A stretch of 25,472 nt of DNA from positions 1 through 25,472 of the IMG/VR virus record IMGVR_UViG_3300032516_000184; one strand, given 5' to 3'. Within the stretch, counting starts at the first letter, position 1. Every line of letters starts with the position of its first letter. The notes beneath the pieces were generated by a model, which saw nothing but the letters and a program-made list of their open reading frames with translations, had not been told where the DNA came from and did no database searches. Origin of the DNA: a virus. Positions 1 through 7,996 of this stretch are shown one piece after another. The position numbers and the translations under genes were made by a program.

Positions 1-51
1 AAGGCTGCTGTACAAGGTCAGGGTGGCGGATTTGATTTGAGCTTTCGACAT
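1..51 (-). CDS. 5' end of an unidentified leftward gene (cut by window edge)
   Basis: Only the first 17 codons are inside the window, reading MSKAQIKSATLTLYSSL. The start is well supported: an AAAGGAA ribosome binding site lies 7 nt upstream (about 59-65), and a consensus leftward promoter lies further upstream at 106-133. The product cannot be named from 17 residues. It is divergent from the terminase genes and carries the same promoter type as the leftward accessory genes near 14.8-15.3 kb, so it probably belongs to the same early or accessory gene set. That last point is inference. Confidence 0.7.
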   Translation of the reverse strand, partial: MSKAQIKSATLTLYSSL

Positions 52-105
52 GGGATGTTCCTTTGATCGTGTTGTGGGTGATCAGCCCATTCTGGTTGTG
101 AGGGT

Positions 106-133
106 ATCTTATCACTTGGGGTCAAGGTGTCAA
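106..133 (-). promoter_or_regulatory. sigma70-like leftward promoter (copy C of cassette)
   Basis: On the minus strand there is a perfect TTGACA (-35, at 133-128), a 16-bp spacer and TAAGAT (-10, at 111-106). Predicted transcription starts near 99 and serves the gene whose ATG is at 51. The block from GTTGTG (95) to TCAAGTATT (138) resembles the two intergenic cassettes at 14815 and 15323, making this a diverged third copy. Confidence 0.75.
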
Positions 134-142
134 GTATTGGAT

Positions 143-152
143 TTGATATGAT
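143..152 (+). promoter_or_regulatory. possible rightward promoter element upstream of terminase genes
   Basis: TTGATATGAT resembles the TTGATAWACT element found before the rightward genes at 2039, 15400 and 16010. If it acts as a -10 region, transcription would begin near 159 and leave a leader of about 86 nt before the terminase genes. The match is partial and no -35 is evident, so this is a weak call. The remaining bases up to 245 show no other signal I can support. Confidence 0.3.
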
Positions 153-244
153 GTAGAAGGTTGGCTTAGGGTATCAAAGTGTACAGGGTCAAAGTAGGGT
201 GATGATATTGTTGCTCTCCTTAAGCGCGGTGATAAAAAAAGGTA

Positions 245-667
245 ATGCCAGTCGGTATACCTCATAAACCCACCAAAGCTATGCGCAATCTTGTAGGCAA
301 GCTTGCAGGGTTTGGCCTTACATGGCCACAGATAGGAGCTTCACTAGGTGTTGATGGTGATACGGCTCAAAGGCATTACCAATCAGAATACACAAAAGGT
401 ATCAGTGACATTAACGGAAAGGTCATTGCGTCATTAGCACAGTTGGCTATTGGATGGTGTGAGAGAGACAAAAACGGCAAAATTACAAAGCGGTTGCCAC
501 CTAATGTTGTGGCTTGCATTTATTGGACTAAAACGCGTTGTCGTTGGCATGAAAGTGTTGAAGAAGATCCTGATAATGTGCCAAGTCGTCCACTCCTGAT
601 CATTCCTGGCCTTAAAGTCCCAGGCACTAATCATACTGGCATACCAGCTGGTGAATCAGTAGCATGA
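245..667 (+). CDS. terS: putative terminase small subunit
   Basis: This is a 140-residue protein directly upstream of the large terminase, overlapping it by 4 nt (ATGA), the usual position of a small subunit. Residues about 10-50 form a helix-turn-helix-like stretch (LTWPQIGASLGVDGDTAQRH) resembling the DNA-recognition domain of TerS-like phage proteins. A later segment (residues about 83-102) has the VVACIYWTKTRCRW pattern, which recalls the 'IFWLKTRAGW' motif of a common TerS-like phage family. Small subunits bind packaging sites on the concatemer and hand the DNA to the large subunit. The start is set by an in-frame TAA at 233. The ribosome binding site is poor (AAAAAAAGG immediately before the ATG). 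Family assignment is from memory and context, not a search. Confidence 0.7.
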   Translation: MPVGIPHKPTKAMRNLVGKLAGFGLTWPQIGASLGVDGDTAQRHYQSEYTKGISDINGKVIASLAQLAIGWCERDKNGKITKRLPPNVVACIYWTKTRCRWHESVEEDPDNVPSRPLLIIPGLKVPGTNHTGIPAGESVA

Positions 668-2004
668 GTGATAAAGCTCACGTTTGGGCAGGAAATCAGA
701 ACGTACAACACGATTTTTTAACTGATTGTATGCCAGGATGGACTTTGTACCAAGGTGGTATGGGCAGTGGCAAGACTTGGGCAGGTGCAAGGAAGCTGAT
801 CATTTTGCACTTGTTTAATACTCAGAGTCCAGGTGCTGTCATTGCTCCGACTTATGGTGATTTATGGCGTGTGTGTGTTCCTGAACTTATTGCTGCAGCT
901 GAAGAAGCGGGTATTAAAGTCAAGTCATACCCAAATGGTGGCGGCAAAATTCGCTATCCACATTTGTTGATTGATAACAGACCAATCATGTTGGTTTCAT
1001 GTGAAGAGCCTGATCGAATTGCAGGCTGGGAAGTTGGCCATCTGTGGGTGGATGAAGCAGCACGTATTCAGTCTTCACCAAACAATCCTCGTCGTGATGC
1101 TCCAACTCAGATTCGTGGTCGGTTGCGACATAAACTAGCCAAAAGTTTGCATGCTGTGGTTACAACGACACCAGAAGGTGTTGAAACCTGGGTTCAACGT
1201 GATTGGTGGGATGAACCACAGGAAAATCACCGCAAATTTGTTGGCCGAACAAGAGATAACCCAGCATTGGACCCTGACTATGCAAGAGATCTTGCAAGGG
1301 CAATCGGCAGTGACTTAGCTGAGCAATATTTAGATGGTCGGGCAGTGTCTTATACAAAAGACCGTGCACACCCGACGTTCAACATTGATAAACATGTCCG
1401 TGAGTTTGAGTGGCAAAATCAACAGACTGTTCATATTGGTGCAGATTTCAACGTTTCGCCATTGTGTTGGATCGTTGGACAAGAGCAAGCAGATGGCATG
1501 TTTGTTGTTTTAGATGAACTCGTGGTTGAAGATTTTGCTTTGGTTGATACTGCTGTGCGGCTTGCAGATGAAAAGCAGTGGGGTCATTACACTGATCATC
1601 GGCACGTGCGTCTTCCTAGACCTATGATCGATGTTCATGCTGATAGAAGCAGTAAGAATCGAACTGCTGTTGGTGATCCTCAGTGGGAAGTTTTGAATCA
1701 AACAGCACGAGATTGTCATTGGGCAATAACTGGTGATGTGTTTGGTTCAAATCCGCCAGTTAATGCACGTATTAACAACGTGAGCCGATTGTTGTTAGAT
1801 GGTGCAGGCAAAACCAGACTTAAGATTCATCCTCGTTGTACGCGACTGATTGAAGAACTTGGCCGAACGGGTAGAAAATCTAGTGGTTATGATGCGGGTT
1901 CAGATGGCAAGCGTGGTCACATTTTGGATGGTTTAGGATATTTGCTCTGGGACCTTTACGGTGAACCACATGTTAAGTTAAAAGCAAGCGGCATTCGTCT
2001 ATGA
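664..2004 (+). CDS. terL: terminase large subunit (packaging ATPase/nuclease)
   Basis: This 446-residue motor protein packages DNA into the prohead and cuts the concatemer. The N-terminal ATPase shows Walker A GGMGSGKT at residues 31-38 and Walker B HLWVDEA at 126-132, with D130 and E131 as the metal and catalytic acids. The C-terminal RNase H-like nuclease shows its acidic residues in order: D261 (in GADFNVSPLCW), D323/D327 (in MIDVHADRSS) and D422 (in HILDGLGYLLWD). Length is normal for the family. The ATG overlaps the stop of the small-subunit gene, suggesting coupled translation. The next gene, portal, is 34 nt downstream behind its own promoter-like element. Domain order and key residues make the call secure. 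Confidence 0.95.
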   Translation: MSDKAHVWAGNQNVQHDFLTDCMPGWTLYQGGMGSGKTWAGARKLIILHLFNTQSPGAVIAPTYGDLWRVCVPELIAAAEEAGIKVKSYPNGGGKIRYPHLLIDNRPIMLVSCEEPDRIAGWEVGHLWVDEAARIQSSPNNPRRDAPTQIRGRLRHKLAKSLHAVVTTTPEGVETWVQRDWWDEPQENHRKFVGRTRDNPALDPDYARDLARAIGSDLAEQYLDGRAVSYTKDRAHPTFNIDKHVREFEWQNQQTVHIGADFNVSPLCWIVGQEQADGMFVVLDELVVEDFALVDTAVRLADEKQWGHYTDHRHVRLPRPMIDVHADRSSKNRTAVGDPQWEVLNQTARDCHWAITGDVFGSNPPVNARINNVSRLLLDGAGKTRLKIHPRCTRLIEELGRTGRKSSGYDAGSDGKRGHILDGLGYLLWDLYGEPHVKLKASGIRL

Positions 2005-2038
2005 TTCCATCAAAACTCTCGGTTGATATACTCCTGCT
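2004..2038 (+). promoter_or_regulatory. rightward promoter element with predicted leaderless start at the portal ATG
   Basis: CTCGGTTGATATACTCCTG lies at 2018-2036. The -10-like TATACT (2027-2032) ends exactly 6 nt before the portal ATG (2039), so the expected +1 is the A of the ATG. The spacer holds CTCCTG and no Shine-Dalgarno sequence. An ATTCC stretch at 2004-2008 sits 17 bp upstream of the hexamer. The same ATTCC and core occur with identical spacing at 15963-15995. Confidence 0.55.
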
Positions 2039-3769
2039 ATGAACACTCTAATTAAGCCAACAGAATTAGGCCAAGTTAAACCTAATTCTTCGTTTGGTCC
2101 AGACGAAATTGCAAGATCATTTTGGAGGCTAAGCTTTCGCACTGGTCGTGACTACATTCGTGGTTGTGATGCTAGTGGTCTGCCAGTTTTGGTTCAGCAT
2201 GAACGTGAAGAAGCAGCATCGTATACCAGACGTTTGCGCACTACCAAACCACGAAATTTTGTAGGAACAATCCTTCGTAGATACAACGATCTTGTTTTTC
2301 GTAAATCACCTCAACGTGATGAACAAGCTGAAGATTTGTTCAAAATGTTGGTAGGTGATGCTGACGGCAGGGGCACTTCCTTGGATCAGTTCATGAAGGA
2401 CGCTTTGTTGTTGGCACAAATTGAGCGTGAAGTCTATATTGTCCCTGATGTTTTACGTGCTGTCAGTGATCAGGGGCGATCAACAGCCGCTGCAGTCAAA
2501 GAGGCTGGTACGCGTCCAATCCTTGTTCGTATCAATGCTTCGTCTGTTATTGATTGGTCTACGTGTGGTCAATCATTAAGCGAAATTTTGACCTTGTGGG
2601 ATTATGAAGGTCAGAAGGTTCTAAGGTGGTGGGGTGAGACTGAACGACAAGACTTCTTAATTGACCAAGATGCAATCGTATCAGGTACAATCAACATCAC
2701 TGGAACTGTTGCACCTGTTTTGCATGGATACAGCCGCATGCCAGTAGTGCGCCTTAAGCCTAATTTTGACCCAATGGGAGAAATTAACAAGAGCGAGGGT
2801 GATTCACAGGCTGGACCATTATCGGAATCACAACAAGCAATCACAAACCTTTTATCATTACTAAACGAAGAAATCACTAATGTGACGTTTAGCCAGATGA
2901 TCGCCACTGGGGTGAGTGAAAAGCAGGTTGGTGATGTACAAGTTGGTAATACCAGAGTTCTTTGCTTGCCAAATCCAGCTGCCAAAATGGAAATGATTGG
3001 TGCTGATCCTGCTCAAGCAGATAGCATTAGAGCATCAATCACAGACGAAAAAGAAAACCTGCTTGCATTAGCTGGTATTTCAAATAACGGTGCTGAATCA
3101 ACACAATCGGGAATCGCATTAGCCTTTCGTCACAATGACTTAGTGACAATCGTTTCAGCATTAGCGGTGTCATGTGAACAGGCTGAAAATCAACTGGTAG
3201 TTGAGCTTGCTGAAGCGTGGGGTGTTGAAAGTCCAGCTACTTCTGTATATTCAGGTAAGGATGCTGATCTTCCTGATTTTGCAGTTGAAGCCAAGTCTAT
3301 GCTTGAATTTGTTAGCAACACAGCACTTCCAAATGTGTTGCGCAGAAAAGTAGCAGAACGCTTCGCCGCTCGCAACTTACCACTAAATGAAGATGAAAAA
3401 GAAGAACTTAAAATCTCCTTTGGTCAACAAAACAAGCAATCTGCTGATCTTCTTTCTGGTAATCCGTTTCCGAATCTCGATTCTGAGCAAGAGGTTGAGG
3501 GTAAGCGGGTGGCAACAGTGCCTGCAGTGGCTCCAACTGAAAAGGTTCAAGATTCTGCACTTAACGGTGCACAGATTGCAAGTTTGGTTGAACTTTTATC
3601 GGCTGTTGGTCTTGGTACACTTGCTCCGGAAGCAGCTGTTCTTGCTATCACCAATGCTTTCCCTTCAATTGACGAAGTTGAAGCACGGAAAATGGTGGTG
3701 GCACAAACCAAAATCAAAAACAATCCAAAGTCTGGTGTTAATCCCAACGCCACGACGCTGCCTGCGTAA
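2039..3769 (+). CDS. phage portal protein (DUF4055-like)
   Basis: This 576-residue protein sits between the large terminase and the scaffold/capsid genes, the standard portal position. The N-terminal third carries TRRLRTTKPRNFVGTILRRY and FRKSPQ, similar to the entry motif of DUF4055 portals (tolerance of a short arginine-rich helix, then 'VFRKPP'). The central region has a helix-rich LSESQQAITNLLSLLNEEI segment. The segment around residues 350-400 (GAESTQSGIALAFRHNDL, then a helix with EQAENQLVVELAEAWG) resembles the C-terminal portal helices. The last 110 residues are low in motifs. Portals form the dodecameric DNA channel and terminase docking site at one capsid vertex. There is no ribosome binding site; see the promoter at 2004-2038. 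Position and length are strong; the subfamily is from memory. Confidence 0.85.
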   Translation: MNTLIKPTELGQVKPNSSFGPDEIARSFWRLSFRTGRDYIRGCDASGLPVLVQHEREEAASYTRRLRTTKPRNFVGTILRRYNDLVFRKSPQRDEQAEDLFKMLVGDADGRGTSLDQFMKDALLLAQIEREVYIVPDVLRAVSDQGRSTAAAVKEAGTRPILVRINASSVIDWSTCGQSLSEILTLWDYEGQKVLRWWGETERQDFLIDQDAIVSGTINITGTVAPVLHGYSRMPVVRLKPNFDPMGEINKSEGDSQAGPLSESQQAITNLLSLLNEEITNVTFSQMIATGVSEKQVGDVQVGNTRVLCLPNPAAKMEMIGADPAQADSIRASITDEKENLLALAGISNNGAESTQSGIALAFRHNDLVTIVSALAVSCEQAENQLVVELAEAWGVESPATSVYSGKDADLPDFAVEAKSMLEFVSNTALPNVLRRKVAERFAARNLPLNEDEKEELKISFGQQNKQSADLLSGNPFPNLDSEQEVEGKRVATVPAVAPTEKVQDSALNGAQIASLVELLSAVGLGTLAPEAAVLAITNAFPSIDEVEARKMVVAQTKIKNNPKSGVNPNATTLPA

Positions 3770-3793
3770 GCAGGAAAGGCACAGGAGTATCAT

Positions 3794-4528
3794 ATGCTGC
3801 GTTCTTTATTATTCCACACTGTTTTTATGAATGTTGATCTTGGTGGTGGTGGTGGCGGAGGCACGCCAACCGAATTGGCAAAAATCACCCTCCCAGGTGG
3901 TGTCACTATTGAACTTCCAAAGGTTGATGCTGAGAAAATTTTAACCGCTCGTCAAAAAGAAAATGAAGAGCGTACGGCATGGGCACAAAAGGTTGGTGCT
4001 GCTGAAGCTGAACGAAAATCAGCTGAAGAACGCGTTCAAGTTGAATTGCGTGATAAAGAAGCCATGAAGTTGGTCAAAGATGGTGAAATCGTCAAGGCAA
4101 AAGAAATTTTGACTGCTGAAGCCAATGGAAAACTTAACGCTTTAACAAAGCGAATTGCACATGGTGAAATGGAGTCTACATTAAGGCGGTTGGCTCCAAA
4201 CCTTGACGACAAAGCAGTTGGTGATATTCTGTCGTTAACTGCTACCCGTGCCACTTACAATGTGGACAGCGGCAAAGTGGTGATCTTGAACGAAACTGGC
4301 AAGCCAGTTGTTGATCAGGATGGGCAACCAGTGGGTGCGGATAGCTACCTGACTGATTGGCTCAAAGAACGACCGCATTTCCAAGCTGTACGTGTTCCTG
4401 TTGGTAATGGCGGAAGGCCAACCAATGGAACGGCTCCAATTGGGTCAATTCGTGTTGCTGACTTAGCAACAGCCGATAAAGACACGATTGCGGGTGTTGT
4501 AGCTGGAAAGATTAAGGTCGTAGATTGA
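3794..4528 (+). CDS. capsid scaffold-like protein
   Basis: This 244-residue protein lies between portal and major capsid protein, where scaffolds are encoded. Residues about 12-25 contain a Gly-rich run (DLGGGGGGGT) from a GGT/GGC repeat. Residues about 45-120 are highly charged and predicted helical or coiled-coil (KENEERTAWAQKVGAAEAER and onward), typical of scaffolds that template prohead assembly and then leave. The C-terminal part is mixed, with a basic/Gly segment (GNGGRPTNGTAP). GGAG at 3784-3787, 6 nt upstream, supports ATG 3794. An alternative ATG at 3827 (MNVDLGG) would drop the hydrophobic first 11 residues but lacks a ribosome binding site. No protease motif was seen. Function is inferred from position and composition. 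Confidence 0.7.
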   Translation: MLRSLLFHTVFMNVDLGGGGGGGTPTELAKITLPGGVTIELPKVDAEKILTARQKENEERTAWAQKVGAAEAERKSAEERVQVELRDKEAMKLVKDGEIVKAKEILTAEANGKLNALTKRIAHGEMESTLRRLAPNLDDKAVGDILSLTATRATYNVDSGKVVILNETGKPVVDQDGQPVGADSYLTDWLKERPHFQAVRVPVGNGGRPTNGTAPIGSIRVADLATADKDTIAGVVAGKIKVVD

Positions 4529-4584
4529 TCCAAGCTTGCTGCTCTTCCTGATCCACCAATCAACTTCTATACGGAGATTCAACC

Positions 4585-5718
4585 ATGGCTGTCACGCCAA
4601 ATACCCTGACGGTTCTTATTCCCACCATCATTGCAGCTTTGCAGCGAGTTCTTCGCAATCAAGGTGCTTTGGCCAACCTCGCCATTCGTGATCCTTCGAG
4701 TGATGCGGCTGGTCTTAACCAGTCGATTGATCTGCCTGCTTCTGCGACCCAGGCTGCTTATGATGTGGAACCAGGGGCCAATGCTCCTGCTCTCGTCGGC
4801 ACCACGCCTACCAAGAAAACCCTGACCATTGAGAAGTATCGTGGTAGTCGGTTCTCACTGACTGGTGAAGATTGGAAGGCAATTGCTGCTCGTGGTCCCG
4901 ATATGCGTTTGACTCAAGTTGATGAGTGCATCAGCACTTTGGTCGATGAAGTCTGTGCTTATATGTGGGGCAAGTACAACCTGCAATCTGGTTATGCAGT
5001 GGGTACGGCTGGTTCAAATCCGTTTGCCTCGAATCCTGATATTCTGGCTGACGGCTGGCAGACCTTGAGTGAAGCCAAAGCTCCAAACATTGGTCGTATG
5101 GGTTGCATTGGTCCACGTGAGTGGGCTGCTGCCATCAAGCTTGACCAATTCCAGAAGACCCTCGAAGCTCCTCCTGGTACCAGCTTTGCGACTGCTGCTT
5201 TCGGCATGCTGTCCAATTTCGCGATGACGTGGGACCAGCAAATCAGTAGCCACACCCCGGTTGGTACGGCTGCTGGTTATCTTGTCAACAACGGTCCTGG
5301 TTATGCCAAGGGCATTAAGGTGATCGAGGTTGATACGGGTGCTGGCACCATGTTGATTGGTGACGTTGTGGCAATCGGCAACTTCAAGTACGTGGTTGTT
5401 TCACTGGTTGGCACGACCATGACTCTGGCTGCTGGTTTGCTTGAAGCAATTCTGAACAATGACACCGTGACCTTGAGTGCTGCTCACCGTAGCAACTTGC
5501 TGGTGCATCCTGATGCGATGGTTCTTGCCATTCGCCCACCTGCTGAAGCTCCAGAAGGTGATGCTGCAACCAGTATTGCGATTGTGCGTGATCCTGTCAC
5601 CGGAATTGCAATGCGCCTTGCTCATTACAAGGGCTACCATGCTGGACAGTGGGAATTGTCGCTGGTTTATGGTGCGGTGGTTCGCCGCCCCGAATTGGCC
5701 GTCAAGCTGCTCGGTTAA
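4585..5718 (+). CDS. major capsid protein (P22-coat-like)
   Basis: This 377-residue protein follows the scaffold and precedes a strong terminator, as expected for the most abundant product. It begins with the MxxTPNTLTVLIPTIIAALQ pattern and ends with a LVHPDAMVLAIRPP ... GIAMRLAHYKGYHAGQWELSLVYGAVVRRPELAVKLL arrangement recalling P22 coat-type proteins (quoted in two parts around an acidic loop). It would form the HK97-fold shell. The ribosome binding site GGAG (4573-4576) precedes ATG 4585. Codon use differs from the neighbours: CTG and AAG dominate where TTA/TTG and AAA are common elsewhere, fitting selection for high expression. The P22-like assignment is from memory; the major capsid role is supported by order, size and codon bias. 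Confidence 0.85.
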   Translation: MAVTPNTLTVLIPTIIAALQRVLRNQGALANLAIRDPSSDAAGLNQSIDLPASATQAAYDVEPGANAPALVGTTPTKKTLTIEKYRGSRFSLTGEDWKAIAARGPDMRLTQVDECISTLVDEVCAYMWGKYNLQSGYAVGTAGSNPFASNPDILADGWQTLSEAKAPNIGRMGCIGPREWAAAIKLDQFQKTLEAPPGTSFATAAFGMLSNFAMTWDQQISSHTPVGTAAGYLVNNGPGYAKGIKVIEVDTGAGTMLIGDVVAIGNFKYVVVSLVGTTMTLAAGLLEAILNNDTVTLSAAHRSNLLVHPDAMVLAIRPPAEAPEGDAATSIAIVRDPVTGIAMRLAHYKGYHAGQWELSLVYGAVVRRPELAVKLLG

Positions 5719-5739
5719 TTGACTGGTTGGTGACCTATC

Positions 5740-5777
5740 AAACCCTGCCAATCATTAACGTGGTTGGCAGGGTTTTT
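5740..5777 (+). terminator. intrinsic terminator after the capsid gene
   Basis: A 15-bp stem (5740-5754 pairing with 5761-5775, with one G-T wobble) closes a 6-nt TTAACG loop and runs into a T-tract ending at 5777. The stem starts AAACCCTGCCAA and returns TTGGCAGGGTTT. It begins 21 nt after the capsid stop codon. It should terminate or attenuate transcription from the head operon, lowering expression of the tail genes relative to capsid. Confidence 0.9.
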
Positions 5778-5796
5778 GTGTTAAACAAGGACGAAG

Positions 5797-6351
5797 ATGC
5801 CTTTACAGTCACCGCATGATGTTCAGCGTGATGGACTGCTTGCGGCAATTCGTGATGCAAACGTAGCAAATGTCGCTGCTGTTAGTCCAGGTGATTGGGC
5901 ATCAACTACTTCACCACGTGTTTTGGTTGGTAATGCTGATGGTTACATTGCTGGTTTGCATCGTGGTCGTTTGCCTGCAGTCGAAATTTTCCAAGAATCA
6001 GATGATTGGGCAAGGCAAGCTGTTGGTGGTGGCGAAATAATGACAACTTGGGTGGTTCGCTGCCATGTTCCTGATCTTAGCAAACAAAATGCTGACTCAT
6101 TAGCTCGCTTGATCCTGCTCAAAGCATTGACCTTCATTCGTGCTGCTCCTTATTTTTATGAAGGGTCAGAGCTTTTTAGTGCTTTAACTCCTGGTCCGTT
6201 GGGTTCATTTCTTGAATTACGGGTGACAATGGCCTTCACCTACTGTCGTACAACTTATGAACTTAACCAAACTTCCTTTTTGTATCGTCGTCCTGGTGGT
6301 GTTGATCTTTATCATCGCCCGGGTGGCATCCCTCTTTACCTACGACCATGA
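5797..6351 (+). CDS. putative tail-completion/terminator-type structural protein
   Basis: A 184-residue protein of uncertain family. An alpha-beta layout (N-terminal helix, PRVLVGNADG, PAVEIFQES, then TTWVVRCHVP and a long helix) loosely recalls tail terminator proteins that cap the tail tube. The C-terminus is unusual: three consecutive variants of a short Arg-Pro motif (YRRPGGVDL, YHRPGGIPL, YLRP). AAGGA (5787-5791) supports ATG 5797. It is the first gene after the capsid terminator and lies 15 nt before a fibre-like gene. A structural role is likely from position; the specific role is inference. Confidence 0.45.
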   Translation: MPLQSPHDVQRDGLLAAIRDANVANVAAVSPGDWASTTSPRVLVGNADGYIAGLHRGRLPAVEIFQESDDWARQAVGGGEIMTTWVVRCHVPDLSKQNADSLARLILLKALTFIRAAPYFYEGSELFSALTPGPLGSFLELRVTMAFTYCRTTYELNQTSFLYRRPGGVDLYHRPGGIPLYLRP

Positions 6352-6366
6352 AACTGAGTAACCTCC

Positions 6367-6807
6367 ATGGCTGACTTAACCACTTCTGCTGATGTTGATG
6401 CCTTTATGGCGGCAGCTAATAATGCTGCTGCTCGCACCTCTCTTGGTCTTGGTACAGCTGCAGTTGAACCTGTTGCAACTTTTCTTGCAACAGCTTCAAA
6501 TTTGTCAGATGTTCCAGTAAAATCAACTGCTAGAACCAATCTTGCTTTTGGTACACCATCACCAGAAGCTGGTGATCGTGCTCTTGTTGCAGCTGATAAC
6601 GGTGCAACTCTCATTGGCACTGGTATCCGTATCTACACTGTTCCTAATGGTCTGCCAACTGGTTTTGGTGTGGCAATCAAAGGCAAGTGCAGTTTTGCGG
6701 GTGCTGCTGTTGTAACCGACCTTCGTGATGCTGGTGCTGGTTCAGATTGGTGTGTTCTTGTGCAAACAGCTGCAAATGCTTATGATGTTTTAGGTGGGGC
6801 AGTATAA
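6367..6807 (+). CDS. tail fibre-like protein
   Basis: A 146-residue, Ala/Thr-rich protein. Residues about 20-60 contain two copies of an ARTSLGLGTAAVEP / ARTNLAFGTPSPE-type motif, the 'ARTNLGLGTAA' spacer repeat common in phage tail fibres and their host-recognition regions. The rest is beta-rich (GTGIRIYTVPNGLPTGFGVA), compatible with a fibre tip or collar domain. There is no clear ribosome binding site (GAGTAACCTCC upstream), so it may depend on the preceding gene. It is followed at once by the BspA-like protein. The assignment rests on a visible motif plus context; the exact particle position is unknown. Confidence 0.6.
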   Translation: MADLTTSADVDAFMAAANNAAARTSLGLGTAAVEPVATFLATASNLSDVPVKSTARTNLAFGTPSPEAGDRALVAADNGATLIGTGIRIYTVPNGLPTGFGVAIKGKCSFAGAAVVTDLRDAGAGSDWCVLVQTAANAYDVLGGAV

Positions 6808-6808
6808 C

Positions 6809-7996
6809 ATGGGTGTGTTACCTAACGTCCTTGCTAGTATATTTCGCCATACTGGTGGCTTTACTATCGAAGTCAAAACTGATAACACTGCTCCATTTGG
6901 ATCAGTTAATGTTACAGCTGATGATCAGTTTAGATATGCACTATTACCAACTGTTGGTGGTTATTCATTTCGTATTAAGTGGGGTGATGGATCATACGAC
7001 GATGTGACATGTGGACTAGCGGTTGCACCTGTAGTTGTTAATTCATCGCCAGTACCAGGATCGTCAACGAGTGTTGGCACTTACGTCCCAACGAATTTGT
7101 TTGCAACGGTTCCATATTTGTTGCATACATACCCAGCGGCAGGTGTTTATAACGTCGTTGTGACACCAAATATTCCTGGTGGTCTTCCTGCTCCTATTTG
7201 CATTACTGATCCACGGCAAACCGCTGATCGTGGTAGTGATGCATTAAAGGTCACAAAGCTCAAACGTTGGGGCACTAATCAGTGGCAGCGGTTCACAAAT
7301 GCATTTCAAGGGTGCAGTAATCTTATCATCACTGCAACCGATGATGTAAGTGCAAACTTTTCCATATGCACACATTTTGGGTCAGCATTTGAACGAACTG
7401 CAATTACTTCATTTCCATCATTTGCTTTACCAGCTGCAACAAATATCAACTTCATGTTCTTCCAAGCATATTTGCTTGCTGTCGCACCAATATTCGTGCT
7501 CACTCCTGGGTGTCAGATGAACTCGACATTCCGCCAGTGTACAAGCCTTGTTACCTTCCCAGCTATTGACCTTAGTGGTGTGACCAAACTTCAAAATGTC
7601 TGTGACGGGTGTTCTGCTCTCGTTAATGGTCCAACTGGTCCAGCCTCCGCTGCTGATAACTTTACTCAGTCTTTTGGTAGTTGTCCGTTGCTTAAATCTT
7701 CTTTTGCTGCTTTAATACCAACTGCAATGACAGGTGCGGCAAACTTCGCGGTTAATTCAGATCTTAACAATCCAAATTCGGCAGCAAATCAAAACAATTA
7801 CAACACACTTCTTATTGCGTGGACGGGGTGGAGTGCAGGTGCTCCTGGTGCTGCAGGTATTGCATTGCAACCTAACGTTGTGATTGATTTTGGCGCATCG
7901 AAGTATGATTCAACAAATGCTGATGCAGTTGCTGCTCGTGCATGGTTGATTGGCACTAAAAGCTGGACTATAACTGACGGAGGAGCAATACCATGA
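6809..7996 (+). CDS. BspA-like/PKD-like surface-adhesin-type tail protein
   Basis: This 395-residue protein starts with a beta domain (residues about 10-125) containing FRIKWGDGS at 54-62 and HTYPAAGVYNVVV near 107-119. That is the WGDG...H-Y-x-x-G-x-Y pattern of PKD-type Ig-like domains. Residues about 150-320 hold irregular repeats of the type FQGCSNL, FRQCTSLVTFP, CDGCSALV, FGSCPLL, which resemble BspA/DUF285 leucine-rich surface repeats. The end (LLIAWTGW ... ARAWLIGTKSWTITDGG) also matches those proteins. Such folds bind proteins or glycans, so receptor binding or particle decoration is plausible. I prefer ATG 6809, 9 nt after GGTGGGG; an in-frame GTG at 6794 would overlap the previous gene. 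Families are from memory. Confidence 0.65.
   Translation: MGVLPNVLASIFRHTGGFTIEVKTDNTAPFGSVNVTADDQFRYALLPTVGGYSFRIKWGDGSYDDVTCGLAVAPVVVNSSPVPGSSTSVGTYVPTNLFATVPYLLHTYPAAGVYNVVVTPNIPGGLPAPICITDPRQTADRGSDALKVTKLKRWGTNQWQRFTNAFQGCSNLIITATDDVSANFSICTHFGSAFERTAITSFPSFALPAATNINFMFFQAYLLAVAPIFVLTPGCQMNSTFRQCTSLVTFPAIDLSGVTKLQNVCDGCSALVNGPTGPASAADNFTQSFGSCPLLKSSFAALIPTAMTGAANFAVNSDLNNPNSAANQNNYNTLLIAWTGWSAGAPGAAGIALQPNVVIDFGASKYDSTNADAVAARAWLIGTKSWTITDGGAIP

Noticed and set aside
3387-3830. 147-residue frame overlapping the end of the portal gene
   Set aside because: Out-of-frame translation of portal codons rich in Leu/Lys; no ribosome binding site, and the portal frame continues through it.
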